Of a stretch of DNA of 64,000 bases, positions 28,724-38,211 are shown in pieces. This DNA is from Rhodobacteraceae bacterium HIMB11. GTDB taxonomy: Bacteria > Pseudomonadota > Alphaproteobacteria > Rhodobacterales > Rhodobacteraceae. The DNA lies in assembly GCA_000472185.1 (NCBI GenBank), contig AVDB01000005.1, forward strand, positions 62,001 to 126,000, given 5' to 3'. The stretch's first letter is position 1. Each line of letters starts with the position of its first letter. Under the pieces are notes generated by a model. It did not search any database, was not told the DNA's origin, and saw only the letters and a program-made list of their open reading frames with translations. The position numbers and the translations under genes are program-made.

Positions 28724-30246
28724 TCCGCCCGCGGCACCTCCGCCTCTAAATAGGCGTCAGCGTCGGCCAAAACAGTGGCACGATGGTCGGGATCCATGCG
28801 ATCCCACGTGCGATACATTTGGGCCATGCGTGGATTATTTGCAAAACGATCCCGGTGCCGCATCAAAAAATGCCAATAAAGCAGGTTAAATGGACAGGCA
28901 TCTGCCCCCTTTTTCGCCGTCACTTTATACGCGCAAGATTTACAGTAATCCGACATGCGATTGATGTATGCACCACTGCTGACATAGGGTTTTGATCCCA
29001 CAACGCCACCATCTGCAAACTGGCTCATCCCGATGGTGTTTGGAGCCTCAACCCATTCAAATGCATCGGCGTAAACACCCAGATACCATTCATGCACCTG
29101 ATGTGGATCAACGCCCGTCAATAATGCGTAATTCCCTGTGACCATCAAACGTTGAATGTGATGCGCATAGGCCGTTTCGCGGGTTTGTTCGACGGCCTTT
29201 GTCATGCACAACATTTTGCTGTCACCACCCCAATAGACATCGGGCAAGGGACGATCATGTCCTAAATAATTCGATTGCACATAGTCGCTTCCTTTTAGGA
29301 AATAAATCCCGCGCATAAATTCGCGCCACCCAAGGATTTGTCGGATGAAACCCTCAACCGCGTTAATGGGGGCATGACCGTCTTTGAACGCTTGTTCGGC
29401 CGCGTCACAGACCTCTTTCGGGGAAAGAAGTCCGATGTTGATGTAGGGGGATAGGACAGAGTGATAGAGGTATCTGTTGTCGCGTAACATGGCATCCTGA
29501 TAATCCCCAAATCGCGGCAAGGCATGCGCGATGAAATGGTCAAGCGCGCGCAGCGCGTCGGCACGTGTTACGGCGTATTCAAAATGCTGCAGCGTCCCAA
29601 AATGAGTGTCAAAACGTGCCTGCACCAGCGCGATGACATCACGGGTGATTTGATCAGGTGTGAATGGGATTGGACCGGGGTGCGTAACATCCTTGGGCGC
29701 GGCCTTGCGGTTGTCATGGTCATAATTCCACTGGCCACCTGTGGGTTTTCCATCCTCCATCAAATAGCCGGTGGATTTGCGCATCTCGCGATAGAAATAT
29801 TCCATCCGCAACGCTTTGCGCCCCTCTGCCCATGTTTCAAAAACACCGTGTGACGCGAAAAAGCGATCATCGGGAAGCAGTGTGACATCCAATGGCAATG
29901 CGATCATATCATCGATGACACGCCATTCAGATGGCTCGGTCAGGGTGATTTTTGTGCACTTATGCTGCGCAGCAATTTTTATAATTTCTGCGCCAAGGGA
30001 TTGATGGTTTTCTGGATCGTCCAATGTGGTGTAGTGGACGGTCCACCCATTTTCCCGCAGCTCTTGTGCGAAATGGCGCATCGCACTTAGGATCAGGGTA
30101 ATTTTTTGTGGATGGTGACGCACGTATGTGGCCTCGCCCCCAACTTCCGCCATAAAAACAATGTCTTGCGATGGATCAGCTGCCCGCAATGCAGGGTTGT
30201 CGGGAGATAATTGATCGCCCAAGGTAACGATGATCTGTCTTACCAT
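28717..30246 (-). CDS. FeS-type photolyase / cryptochrome B (FeS-BCP family)
   Basis: A 509-residue member of the bacterial (6-4) photolyase and CryB group (formerly 'deoxyribodipyrimidine photolyase-related'). It starts [20 protein letters not shown]. The four cysteines for a [4Fe-4S] cluster are visible: one in SKMLCMTKAVEQT and three in DYCKSCAY and ADACPFNLLYWHFL. These proteins bind FAD and a lumazine antenna and repair (6-4) photoproducts or act in light signalling. The ATG at 30246 overlaps the end of the SDR gene upstream, giving a two-gene unit. Confidence 0.92.
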   Translation of the reverse strand: MVRQIIVTLGDQLSPDNPALRAADPSQDIVFMAEVGGEATYVRHHPQKITLILSAMRHFAQELRENGWTVHYTTLDDPENHQSLGAEIIKIAAQHKCTKITLTEPSEWRVIDDMIALPLDVTLLPDDRFFASHGVFETWAEGRKALRMEYFYREMRKSTGYLMEDGKPTGGQWNYDHDNRKAAPKDVTHPGPIPFTPDQITRDVIALVQARFDTHFGTLQHFEYAVTRADALRALDHFIAHALPRFGDYQDAMLRDNRYLYHSVLSPYINIGLLSPKEVCDAAEQAFKDGHAPINAVEGFIRQILGWREFMRGIYFLKGSDYVQSNYLGHDRPLPDVYWGGDSKMLCMTKAVEQTRETAYAHHIQRLMVTGNYALLTGVDPHQVHEWYLGVYADAFEWVEAPNTIGMSQFADGGVVGSKPYVSSGAYINRMSDYCKSCAYKVTAKKGADACPFNLLYWHFLMRHRDRFANNPRMAQMYRTWDRMDPDHRATVLADADAYLEAEVPRADH

Positions 30247-30905
30247 TCTATTGATTTTCCTGCCCAATCAAAAAATTGACCGCTGTTTTGCGGTGTCATT
30301 GCCTCGATCACTTGCGCCATATGCTGCGCAGCATTTTCAGGCGTTTGGGTGGGATGGCGTGCGGTGTAATTGGCGCTGAATTTGGTTGCAACCGTGCCAG
30401 GGTGTAGCGCGATTAAGGCAAGCTCGGGATGCGTGCGCCCCAACTCAATCGCGCTGGTGCGGATGATTTGGTTCACGGCCGCTTTGGCAGCGCGATAACT
30501 GATCCATCCGCCGATGTTATTATCCCCGATGGATCCAACCCGCGCCGACAAAACCGCAACCACCGCGGGCGCACGTCGCGGACACAGCCGTTTGATGTGT
30601 TTCAAAACCAAGGCAGGCCCAATTGCGTTCACTGCGAATTGATCAGCCATGCCCTGTGCCGTGACGGCCTGTATCGTTTTTTCGGGTGCGTAGCCGTCGA
30701 TTTTTAATGCGCCACTTGCCACGATCACGCGATCAAAGGGGCCCTCAATTTGCGCCATCGCCGCATCAACAGAGGCGGGGTTCATATAATCCAAACCATG
30801 GGTCGTGCGCGCAATACCCGTCACCTGCGCACCCTTTGCGGTGTAGTAATCCGCCAATGCACGACCGATCCCGCCCGTGTGTCCAATTATCAAAACGTCC
30901 TTCAT
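30240..30905 (-). CDS. SDR family oxidoreductase (CsgA-like)
   Basis: A 221-residue short-chain dehydrogenase. The dinucleotide-binding motif is [12 protein letters not shown] at residues 6-17, and the catalytic Tyr-x-x-x-Lys is in [13 protein letters not shown]. The shape matches the C-factor/CsgA-like group found next to FeS photolyases in Rhodobacterales. The start at 30905 is the first ATG before the Rossmann motif; the frame is open further upstream. The stop overlaps the photolyase start. Substrate unknown. Divergent from hisS. Confidence 0.85.
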   Translation of the reverse strand: MKDVLIIGHTGGIGRALADYYTAKGAQVTGIARTTHGLDYMNPASVDAAMAQIEGPFDRVIVASGALKIDGYAPEKTIQAVTAQGMADQFAVNAIGPALVLKHIKRLCPRRAPAVVAVLSARVGSIGDNNIGGWISYRAAKAAVNQIIRTSAIELGRTHPELALIALHPGTVATKFSANYTARHPTQTPENAAQHMAQVIEAMTPQNSGQFFDWAGKSIEW

Positions 30906-31020
30906 GCAAATCGAACTAGAGGGGCATACGCGACAATCAAGCAGTTGTTGTCCCATTGGCTTGCTCATTCACGATATCTGCGTTAGAGCGAAACGCGAAA
31001 AGTTAGCTTGGAAAATGACC

Positions 31021-32511
31021 ATGGCCAAAGTGAAAAAACAACCGCGCCCAAAGGCGGAAACGCCCAAAGGGTTTCGTGATTATTTCGGAACAGAAGTAAG
31101 CGAACGCTCTGAAATGCTCTCTCAGATTGCGGGTGTTTATCATCATTATGGCTTTGATGCGCTGGAAAGCTCGGCCGTGGAAACGGTTGAGGCGCTGGGA
31201 AAATTTTTGCCAGATGTGGATCGCCCAAACGAAGGTGTCTTTGCTTGGCAAGAGGAAGAGGGCGATTGGCTTGCCCTACGTTACGATCTAACAGCGCCCT
31301 TGGCACGTGTTTATGCCCAACACCGCAATGATCTGCCAAATCCCTATCGCCGCTATGCCATGGGCCCTGTGTGGCGCAACGAAAAACCGGGACCAGGGCG
31401 CTATCGTCAGTTTTATCAATGCGATGCGGATATTGTGGGCGCACCCTCTGTTGCGGCAGACAGTGAAATTTGCGCGATGTTGGCCGACACACTGGAAACG
31501 GTTGGCATTCCACGCGGCGATTACATTGTCCGTGTGAACAACCGCAAGGTTTTGAATGGTGTCTTGGAAACCATGGGGCTTGCGGACGATACACAACGCG
31601 ACGCCGTTTTGCGCACGATTGATAAATTCGACAAAGTGGGCGAGGCAGGCGTGCGCGAACTGCTGGGCAAGGGGCGCTTGGATGCCTCTGGTGCTTATAT
31701 TGACGGCGTTGGCCTTTCTGACGATCAGGCCGCACCTGTTGTGGCCTTTCTAACATCGCGCGGCGATACGGCGGCGGCGACCTTGGCAAACTTACGCGAT
31801 GCGATCGGGGGATCAGATGTGGGTGCCGAAGGTGTCAATGAACTGGAAGCCATGGCCGAATTGTTTGACGCAGGCGGCTATGGCGCGGATCAGATTTTGA
31901 TTGATCCTTCGGTTGTGCGCGGACTTGGGTATTACACTGGCCCTGTGTTTGAGGCAGAGCTGACCTTTGAAATCTTTGACGAAAAGGGGCGTAAGCGTCA
32001 ATTTGGGTCCGTTTCTGGCGGTGGGCGGTATGACGACTTGGTCAAACGCTTCACAGGTCAGGCCGTGCCGGCCACAGGAGTATCCATTGGTGTGGATCGC
32101 CTATTGGCCGCATTGCGGGAAAAGGGGCGGATTGGGTCAAATCCGCTTGGCCCCGTTGTCGTGACCGTGATGGACCGTGACCGTATGGCCGATTATCAGG
32201 CCATGGTGACAGAGTTGCGCAACAACGGCATCCGAAGCGAGGTTTATTTGGGCAACCCCAAGAATTTCGGCAATCAGCTGAAATATGCGGATAAACGCAA
32301 TTCGCCCATCGCGATTATCGAAGGCGGGGATGAAAAGGACCAAGGGATCGTTCAGATCAAGGATTTGATCCTAGGCGCACAGATTGCCCAAAACGCCACC
32401 CTAGAAGAGTGGAAAGAACGCCCAAGCCAATTCACCGTTCCCCGTGATCAGATGTTGGCCAAGGTGCGTGAAATTCTGGCGACGCATAACGGTGAAATAC
32501 AAGGGGCATGA
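31021..32511 (+). CDS. hisS: Histidine-tRNA ligase
   Basis: A 496-residue class II aminoacyl-tRNA synthetase. Motif 2 is [20 protein letters not shown], the histidine-specific motif [11 protein letters not shown] is present, and motif 3 is [13 protein letters not shown], followed by an anticodon-binding domain. It charges tRNA-His. ATG codons at 31015 and 31021 are both possible; the second has the better spacing from a GGA. The 3' end overlaps hisZ by ATGA, forming the operon hisS-hisZ-hisG common in this order. No histidine leader peptide was found upstream. Confidence 0.95.
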   Translation: MAKVKKQPRPKAETPKGFRDYFGTEVSERSEMLSQIAGVYHHYGFDALESSAVETVEALGKFLPDVDRPNEGVFAWQEEEGDWLALRYDLTAPLARVYAQHRNDLPNPYRRYAMGPVWRNEKPGPGRYRQFYQCDADIVGAPSVAADSEICAMLADTLETVGIPRGDYIVRVNNRKVLNGVLETMGLADDTQRDAVLRTIDKFDKVGEAGVRELLGKGRLDASGAYIDGVGLSDDQAAPVVAFLTSRGDTAAATLANLRDAIGGSDVGAEGVNELEAMAELFDAGGYGADQILIDPSVVRGLGYYTGPVFEAELTFEIFDEKGRKRQFGSVSGGGRYDDLVKRFTGQAVPATGVSIGVDRLLAALREKGRIGSNPLGPVVVTVMDRDRMADYQAMVTELRNNGIRSEVYLGNPKNFGNQLKYADKRNSPIAIIEGGDEKDQGIVQIKDLILGAQIAQNATLEEWKERPSQFTVPRDQMLAKVREILATHNGEIQGA

Positions 32512-33596
32512 CGATGAACCCCAAGGTGATAACAACAGCAGCAGGTATTGAAACCCTGTTCCAGCAGGCGGGTGCCGCCACGGTTCAGGCCGCGATTTTG
32601 CAGCCTGCCGAAACCCTTTTGGATTTATATGGCGAGGATATTCGCGCCCGCGCCTATGTCACATCCGATCCGCTGCGGGGTGAACAAATGCTGCGCCCTG
32701 ATTTCACGGTACCCGTTGTGCAGATGCATATGGAACAGGGGGCAGAACCTGCGCGTTATACCTACAACGGTGTGGTGTTTCGCCGCCAAGAGGATGATGC
32801 AACCCGCGCCAATGAATACCTGCAGGTCGGCTACGAAGTCTTTGACCGCAGCAATCCGGCCGAAACCGATGCCGAGGTTTTTGCCCTGATCCAAAACGCC
32901 TTGGTTGATGCGCCTGTACGTGCAACCGTTGGGGATATTGGTATTCTGATGGCAGCGGTTGATGGGTTAAACACATCGGAACGCCGCAAATCTGCCCTGC
33001 GCCGTCATATTTGGCGCCCAACGCGGTTTCGCGCATTGTTGGACCGTTTTGCAGGTCGCGTGGAAACGCCCGCAGCGCGTCAGGCGTTGATCGCATCGGA
33101 TGATCCCATGGCCCAAGCTGGGCCGCAAATCGGATTACGCAGCGCCGCCGAGGTGGCAGAGCGTATTGACGTTCTGAAATCTGACGCCTCTTTACCACCC
33201 ATTTCCGCGGTTGAGGTGGATTTGATTGAGGCCATTTTGCAGGTGCGCGAAACCTGTCCAAACGCCTTGGCACAGCTGCGCGATATTGCGGTGGATGTGC
33301 CGTCAATCACAGGTGCGGTGACGCGGTTGGGCGAACGGTTTGAGGCATTAGATGCCCGTGGTGTTGAGACATCCACACTGATGTTTGAAACCAGCTATGG
33401 CCGCACGTCGATGGAATATTACGATGGGTTTGTGTTTGGATTTCACGCAACCGATCATGCGGGTCTTAGCCCCATCGCCTCTGGTGGGCGATACGATGCC
33501 CTGACCCAACGGTTGGGCAAGGGCGATGCCATTCCTGCGGTGGGTGGCGTTATTCGCCCCGATCTCTTGATCCAACTCGCAGGAGGCGCGTCATGA
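32508..33596 (+). CDS. hisZ: ATP phosphoribosyltransferase regulatory subunit
   Basis: A 362-residue catalytically inactive HisRS-like protein that forms the octameric ATP phosphoribosyltransferase with short HisG. The class II fold motifs remain ([12 protein letters not shown] and [15 protein letters not shown]), but histidine-binding signatures are missing. It starts inside the hisS stop (ATGA) and ends inside the hisG start (ATGA), so all three are translationally coupled. Confidence 0.93.
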   Translation: MTMNPKVITTAAGIETLFQQAGAATVQAAILQPAETLLDLYGEDIRARAYVTSDPLRGEQMLRPDFTVPVVQMHMEQGAEPARYTYNGVVFRRQEDDATRANEYLQVGYEVFDRSNPAETDAEVFALIQNALVDAPVRATVGDIGILMAAVDGLNTSERRKSALRRHIWRPTRFRALLDRFAGRVETPAARQALIASDDPMAQAGPQIGLRSAAEVAERIDVLKSDASLPPISAVEVDLIEAILQVRETCPNALAQLRDIAVDVPSITGAVTRLGERFEALDARGVETSTLMFETSYGRTSMEYYDGFVFGFHATDHAGLSPIASGGRYDALTQRLGKGDAIPAVGGVIRPDLLIQLAGGAS

Positions 33597-34285
33597 CCAT
33601 TAAACTGGGTGTGCCCTCCAAAGGGCGGTTGATGGAAAAAACCTTTGACTGGTTTGGCGCGCGCGGCGTGACACTGGCGCGTACAGGATCAGATCGCGAA
33701 TATGCAGGCGCCGTGGATGGTGTGACGGGTGTGGAATTGGTTCTGCTGTCTGCAGGTGAAATTCCACGCGAATTGGCCGCGGGCCGCATTCATTTGGGCG
33801 TCACGGGGATTGACCTGATCCGCGAAAAATTGGCCGCATGGGATCAGCGGGTCGAGGTTATGGCAGAACTGGGGTTCGGTTTTGCTGATCTGATTTTGGC
33901 CGTGCCCAACTGTTGGGTTGATGTGGATACATTGGACGATCTGGATGCCGCCGCCGCCGCATTTCGTGCGCGTCATGGGTTCCGTTTGCGGATCGCCACG
34001 AAATACCACCGCTTGGTGCGTGAATTCCTGAAACAGGCGGGTGTTGCGGATTATCAGATCGTTGATAGCCAAGGCGCCACCGAAGGCACCGTGAAAAACG
34101 AAACGGCCGAGGCAATTGCCGATATTACATCCTCGGGCGAAACGCTGCGGGCCAATCACCTGAAAATCCTAAGTGACGGTTTGATCCTAAAATCCCAAGC
34201 CTGCCTCCTGCGCGCACGCGGTGCCGATGTGTCCGCAGACGAAGGTCGTGATCTGGCGGATTTGTTGGATAAATTAGGTTTGTAA
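33593..34285 (+). CDS. hisG: ATP phosphoribosyltransferase, short form
   Basis: A 230-residue HisG lacking the C-terminal regulatory domain of the long form, as expected when HisZ is present. LGVPSKGRLMEKT opens the protein, and DSQGATEGTVKNETAEAIAD contains the PRPP-binding region. It makes phosphoribosyl-ATP, the first step of histidine synthesis. Last gene of hisS-hisZ-hisG; downstream are a CtrA-like box and phased repeats, then the convergent DUF1489 gene. Confidence 0.95.
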   Translation: MTIKLGVPSKGRLMEKTFDWFGARGVTLARTGSDREYAGAVDGVTGVELVLLSAGEIPRELAAGRIHLGVTGIDLIREKLAAWDQRVEVMAELGFGFADLILAVPNCWVDVDTLDDLDAAAAAFRARHGFRLRIATKYHRLVREFLKQAGVADYQIVDSQGATEGTVKNETAEAIADITSSGETLRANHLKILSDGLILKSQACLLRARGADVSADEGRDLADLLDKLGL

Positions 34286-34321
34286 GTTGACGATCTTTAG
34301 TGGATGGCATCACGTCCGCCG

Positions 34322-34336
34322 TTAACACACCGTTAA
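34322..34336. promoter_or_regulatory. CtrA-like box (TTAA-N7-TTAA)
   Basis: TTAACACACCGTTAA matches the full CtrA consensus TTAA-N7-TTAA. It lies in the 89-base gap between the ends of convergent genes hisG and DUF1489, where no promoter is expected, so its role is doubtful. It can also fold as GTTAAC-ACACC-GTTAAC. Confidence 0.4.
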
Positions 34337-34343
34337 CTTTCGC

Positions 34344-34372
34344 ACCGACGTGATACCGACGTTACACCGACG
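34344..34372 (+). repeat. Three ACCGACG direct repeats, 11-bp period
   Basis: ACCGACG occurs at 34344, 34355 and 34366, exactly 11 bp apart, so all copies face one side of the helix. The array sits directly beside the CtrA-like box and 3 bases before the end of the DUF1489 gene. Confidence 0.7.
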
Positions 34373-34374
34373 CG

Positions 34375-34806
34375 TTACAGTACGCCGATTTCGGCCAATT
34401 TGCCAGCCAATTCGGGGGGCAGTGGGTCTTCTGATGCGCGGGATTTGCTGAGGTCCAGCGGGGCATCCTCTGCCTTTAAATAACGCCATCCTTGGAAGGG
34501 GCGACGGGGCACTTGGGTGGTTAGGATCAGTTCAGGATCAAGCACGATGGCGCAGCGGCGAATGCCGTCCCCACCGATGACCTCATCAAGGCGTAAAATG
34601 CGTTGGCGACATTGGATGAACCGCTTGATCACCCAGTAGATTGACCCGCCATCCAGCAGTTGTTTTTCCTGTTTGGGCCACATCCGTGTGATATGGCGTG
34701 GCAACCCATCTGGTCCCTGTGCGGGGGCGCTTGCCTGCCACGCACGCAGGCCTTCGATTCCCTCACTCCCGACGCTGAGCTTCACAAGATGTAGTTGTTT
34801 TGTCAT
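34375..34806 (-). CDS. DUF1489 family protein
   Basis: A 143-residue protein of the alphaproteobacterial DUF1489 family, with LVKLSVGSEGIEGLRAWQ at the N-terminus and RPFQGWRYLKAEDAP near the C-terminus. No function is known. The frame is open far upstream, but the first ATG in front of the conserved region is at 34806. Divergent from nrdJ, convergent with hisG. Confidence 0.8.
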   Translation of the reverse strand: MTKQLHLVKLSVGSEGIEGLRAWQASAPAQGPDGLPRHITRMWPKQEKQLLDGGSIYWVIKRFIQCRQRILRLDEVIGGDGIRRCAIVLDPELILTTQVPRRPFQGWRYLKAEDAPLDLSKSRASEDPLPPELAGKLAEIGVL

Positions 34807-34933
34807 ATTTAATCCCAATTTGTGGTGTAGAATAGCGATAATTCTGGGTTTGGCAAGTTGACCTTGGATGGTGTAAGCTCTATTGTATCTAATCCGAACA
34901 CGTAGAAAATCACGCCAGCTGGAGTACCAGAGT

Positions 34934-37201
34934 ATGACACGTTTCGCAGCCCCAATCGCCGAACAAATCTGGGATATGAAGTATCGATTTAAAGAGGCAG
35001 ATGGAACGCCTCTTGATGGCACTGTTGAAGATACGTGGCGTCGCATTGCCCGCGCCTTGGCCGTGGTTGAAAAGGATGCGGATCACTGGGAAAACGAATT
35101 TTACAGGGCACTTGAGGATTTCAAATTCTTACCCGCGGGTCGGATCACAGCGGGCGCGGGAACCGCACGCAAGGTGACATTGTTCAACTGCTTTGTCATG
35201 GGCACGATCCCCGACAGCATGGGCGGTATTTTTGACATGCTGAAAGAGGCCGCATTAACCATGCAGCAAGGCGGTGGAATTGGCTATGATTTCAGTACGA
35301 TACGCCCCAAAGGCGCCTTGGTTACCGGGGTTGCGGCGGATGCATCTGGGCCACTGTCCTTTATGGATGTTTGGGACAGTATGTGCCGCACAATCATGTC
35401 CGCAGGATCACGCCGTGGTGCGATGATGGCGACCATGCGGTGTGATCATCCCGACATTGAGGATTTTATAACCGCCAAATCGGATGCCGCGCGTTTGCGG
35501 ATGTTCAATGTGTCGGTCTTGGTTACAGATCCGTTTATGGAAGCGGTAAAGGCGAACGGATCCTGGGATTTGGTGTTTGATGGAAAGGTATATCAAACGG
35601 TTAAGGCGCGGGATTTGTGGAACAAAATCATGCGGTCCACCTATGATTATGCGGAACCCGGTGTGATTTTCATTGATCGAATTAATAAGGCCAATAACCT
35701 TGGATATTGCGAAACAATCGCGGCCACAAACCCCTGTGGAGAGCAGCCATTGCCACCCTATGGTGCCTGTTTGTTGGGATCCATCAACTTGGCCCGTTTG
35801 GTCAAGGACCCGTTTGAGGCGGGCGCGGATTTGGATGTTGATGGGCTGAGCAAACTGGTCGCCACAGCGGTCCGCATGATGGACAATGTGGTGGATGCAT
35901 CGGAATTTCCGCTGCCAAAACAAGCACAAGAAGCACAGGCCAAACGCCGCATTGGTTTGGGTGTGACGGGATTGGCGGACGCGCTGTTGATGACGGGCTT
36001 GCGCTATGGGTCGGACGAGGCGGCGCGGCAAACCGACCGCTGGTTGCACGCCATCGCGCGCGCCGCATATCTGGCGTCGGTTGAGCTTGCCAAGGAGAAG
36101 GGCGCATTTCCACTATTCGACGCCGATCCGTTTTTGGCCTCTGATGCCATGATGCAAATGGACGAGGATGTACGCGATCAAATCCGCACGCATGGCATTC
36201 GTAATGCCCTGCTTACGTCAATCGCGCCAACAGGGACCATTAGCCTTTATGCAGGCAATGTAAGTTCAGGGATCGAACCCGTTTTTGCCTATGCCTATAC
36301 GCGCAAAGTCTTGCAAAAGGACGGAACCCGTACCGAAGAAGAAGTCGTCGATTACGCCGTGCAAATGTGGCGCGATAAATATGGCGACGCAGACCTGCCC
36401 GATTATTTCGTAAACGCACAAACACTTGCGCCGCTGGATCACGTGAAAATGCAGGCTGCCGCGCAAAAGTGGATCGACAGTTCGATTTCAAAAACAATCA
36501 ATTGCCCCGAAGACATCAGCTTTGATGATTTTCAGGACGTTTACATGCAGGCCTATGAAACGGGATGTAAAGGCTGTACCACCTATCGCCCGAATGATGT
36601 GACGGGATCAGTCCTCAGCGTTTCGGAAAGCAGTGAAGCTGCGCCAGAGGCGGATCAGGGTGCAGATGTGATTTATATGGCCGAACCACTGGATCGGCCC
36701 CAAGCGTTAGAGGGCAATACATATAAACTCAAATGGCCAGATAGCGAACATGCGATTTATGTCACCGTTAATGACGTCATTATCAACGATCACCGTCGTC
36801 CGTTTGAGGTGTTCATCAATTCCAAAAATATGGAACATTTCGCATGGACCGTGGCCCTGACCCGCATGATTTCGGCCGTGTTCCGCCGCGGTGGAGATGT
36901 CAGTTTTGTGGTTGAAGAATTGAAGGCCGTCTTTGATCCACGTGGTGGGGCCTGGGTGCAGGGGAAATACATCCCGTCTATCCTGGCGGCCATCGGGGGC
37001 GTGTTAGAACAGCATATGATCGCCATCGGGTTTTTGGAAAGCGAAGGGATGGGGTTAAAAGAAGACCCCAAAGCAGGTCAGCAGGTTGTGAACCTAAATG
37101 AAAACCGTGGAAAAGCCTGCCCCAGTTGCGGTCAGTTTGATATGCAAATGGTCGAAGGCTGCATGACCTGTCGCAGTTGTGGTCATTCAAAGTGTGGATA
37201 A
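34934..37201 (+). CDS. nrdJ: Adenosylcobalamin-dependent (class II) ribonucleotide reductase
   Basis: A 755-residue class II RNR. Key motifs are LFNCFVMGTIPDSMGG (redox cysteine), NPCGEQPLPPYGACLLGSIN (thiyl-radical cysteine with the Asn and Glu partners), and APTGTISLYAGNVSSGIEP. The C-terminus is a cysteine-rich zinc-ribbon tail (CPSCGQFDMQ and CMTCRSCGHSKCG) that may carry the re-reducing cysteines. It makes deoxyribonucleotides without oxygen or a second subunit but needs B12; cobD and cobC lie in the same window. GGAG precedes the ATG at 34934. No cobalamin riboswitch or NrdR box was seen upstream. Confidence 0.95.
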   Translation: MTRFAAPIAEQIWDMKYRFKEADGTPLDGTVEDTWRRIARALAVVEKDADHWENEFYRALEDFKFLPAGRITAGAGTARKVTLFNCFVMGTIPDSMGGIFDMLKEAALTMQQGGGIGYDFSTIRPKGALVTGVAADASGPLSFMDVWDSMCRTIMSAGSRRGAMMATMRCDHPDIEDFITAKSDAARLRMFNVSVLVTDPFMEAVKANGSWDLVFDGKVYQTVKARDLWNKIMRSTYDYAEPGVIFIDRINKANNLGYCETIAATNPCGEQPLPPYGACLLGSINLARLVKDPFEAGADLDVDGLSKLVATAVRMMDNVVDASEFPLPKQAQEAQAKRRIGLGVTGLADALLMTGLRYGSDEAARQTDRWLHAIARAAYLASVELAKEKGAFPLFDADPFLASDAMMQMDEDVRDQIRTHGIRNALLTSIAPTGTISLYAGNVSSGIEPVFAYAYTRKVLQKDGTRTEEEVVDYAVQMWRDKYGDADLPDYFVNAQTLAPLDHVKMQAAAQKWIDSSISKTINCPEDISFDDFQDVYMQAYETGCKGCTTYRPNDVTGSVLSVSESSEAAPEADQGADVIYMAEPLDRPQALEGNTYKLKWPDSEHAIYVTVNDVIINDHRRPFEVFINSKNMEHFAWTVALTRMISAVFRRGGDVSFVVEELKAVFDPRGGAWVQGKYIPSILAAIGGVLEQHMIAIGFLESEGMGLKEDPKAGQQVVNLNENRGKACPSCGQFDMQMVEGCMTCRSCGHSKCG

Positions 37202-37216
37202 CATTGCCACCTGACT

Positions 37217-37238
37217 GGGTAGCGCGTGAACGCTACCC
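37217..37238. terminator. Hairpin after nrdJ
   Basis: A perfect 8-bp stem, GGGTAGCG with CGCTACCC around CGTGAA, lies 15 bases past the nrdJ stop and overlaps the last codons of the convergent methyltransferase gene. It lacks a T-run, so it is a probable rather than certain terminator. Confidence 0.45.
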
Positions 37239-38084
37239 GAGTTCAAGCGCAAAGATCATATATTGATTGTGCGTGATGAAGGCCTGTGATGTGCGCTCTT
37301 TTTCGAACAATCGTTGGCCAAGGCGATAGCGCCGTTTTTCGTTCAGGATCATGCGCAGCAATCGCGCCAAGAACCAGCGCAAAGTTGGTTTGCCAGTTTG
37401 CAGCTCACCATCAACGCGTTTGATCGCGTGACCAAAGACGTTGAACAATTCTTGTTCAAGATCGATCGAGGGCGCGACGGCGGTGGTGATATCCTCGCTT
37501 GATGTGACGGTGATATCTGATGCCTGCAGATAGCTTTGAAATTCAGTGATGGAATGTCCACCGCCCACACGCCGGGTTTTGTCTGTTTTGTCCGCGGATG
37601 TGATGCGGAAACAATCGGCGATTAGGATGTTGCCATTCGGCTTTACATATTTCTGCGCCCGTTCAATCGCGGTTTTGTAAGGAATGTACTGAAAGCTTTC
37701 TGAAAATAGGCAGAGGTCAAATTCTTGGTCGGTTTCAAAGTCTTCGAATTTGCACAGATGAACAGTTGCCTGTGGCGCATTCGCACGGCAGCGTTCGGCC
37801 AAAAACGGGCTGGGCACGACGACGTCCACCTTATGCCCCAATGCGATAAGTTTGCGCGCGGTTTCACCCGCACCGCCGCCTACATCCAAAATGCGTAATG
37901 ACCCAGATGGCAGATAGGAAAACAGTTTTTCTGTGTAAACAGATTGCGCCTGACCCAAATTCCCTGCGGTGACCTCTAGGTTCGTCCAGATGCCATAATG
38001 TAAATTTTCAGCGCCCGTTAGCCATTTGATAAAGCTAAGCCCAATATCAAGCCCGACCGCTTGTGAATTCATCTTTTTTGACAT
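37233..38084 (-). CDS. Class I SAM-dependent methyltransferase
   Basis: A 283-residue methyltransferase. The SAM-binding motif LRILDVGGGAGETARKLIAL is around residues 77-96, then an acidic LCLFSESFQYIPY motif and the product-like NGNILIADCFR strand. The N-terminal ~60 residues (HYGIWTNLEVTAGNLGQAQ) resemble enzymes acting on lipids or small metabolites, but the acceptor is unknown. The ATG at 38084 has a GCAGG site; the frame is open to 38129. Convergent with nrdJ. Confidence 0.8.
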   Translation of the reverse strand: MSKKMNSQAVGLDIGLSFIKWLTGAENLHYGIWTNLEVTAGNLGQAQSVYTEKLFSYLPSGSLRILDVGGGAGETARKLIALGHKVDVVVPSPFLAERCRANAPQATVHLCKFEDFETDQEFDLCLFSESFQYIPYKTAIERAQKYVKPNGNILIADCFRITSADKTDKTRRVGGGHSITEFQSYLQASDITVTSSEDITTAVAPSIDLEQELFNVFGHAIKRVDGELQTGKPTLRWFLARLLRMILNEKRRYRLGQRLFEKERTSQAFITHNQYMIFALELG

Positions 38085-38211
38085 GCCTGCACTGCCCCAT
38101 CTTTCACAGGCGTATGTTTGATTGAACATGGCGCATAAAACAAACGGTTTTTGGCTGTTTCGGGTGATTAATTAAGGTTTGAACTCTTGAGTCCCATCCC
38201 AAGATTTCATG

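Noticed and set aside
30906-31020. Histidine leader peptide or T-box before hisS
   Set aside because: No His-codon run or structured leader is visible in the short divergent gap.
30983-31789. Long open frame (268 codons) on the minus strand opposite hisS
   Set aside because: It is antisense to a well-supported hisS gene, is full of Arg/Pro/His/Cys low-complexity sequence, and matches no family.
32704-33306. 200-codon minus-strand frame inside hisZ
   Set aside because: Shadow of hisZ codon use; biased composition and no domain.
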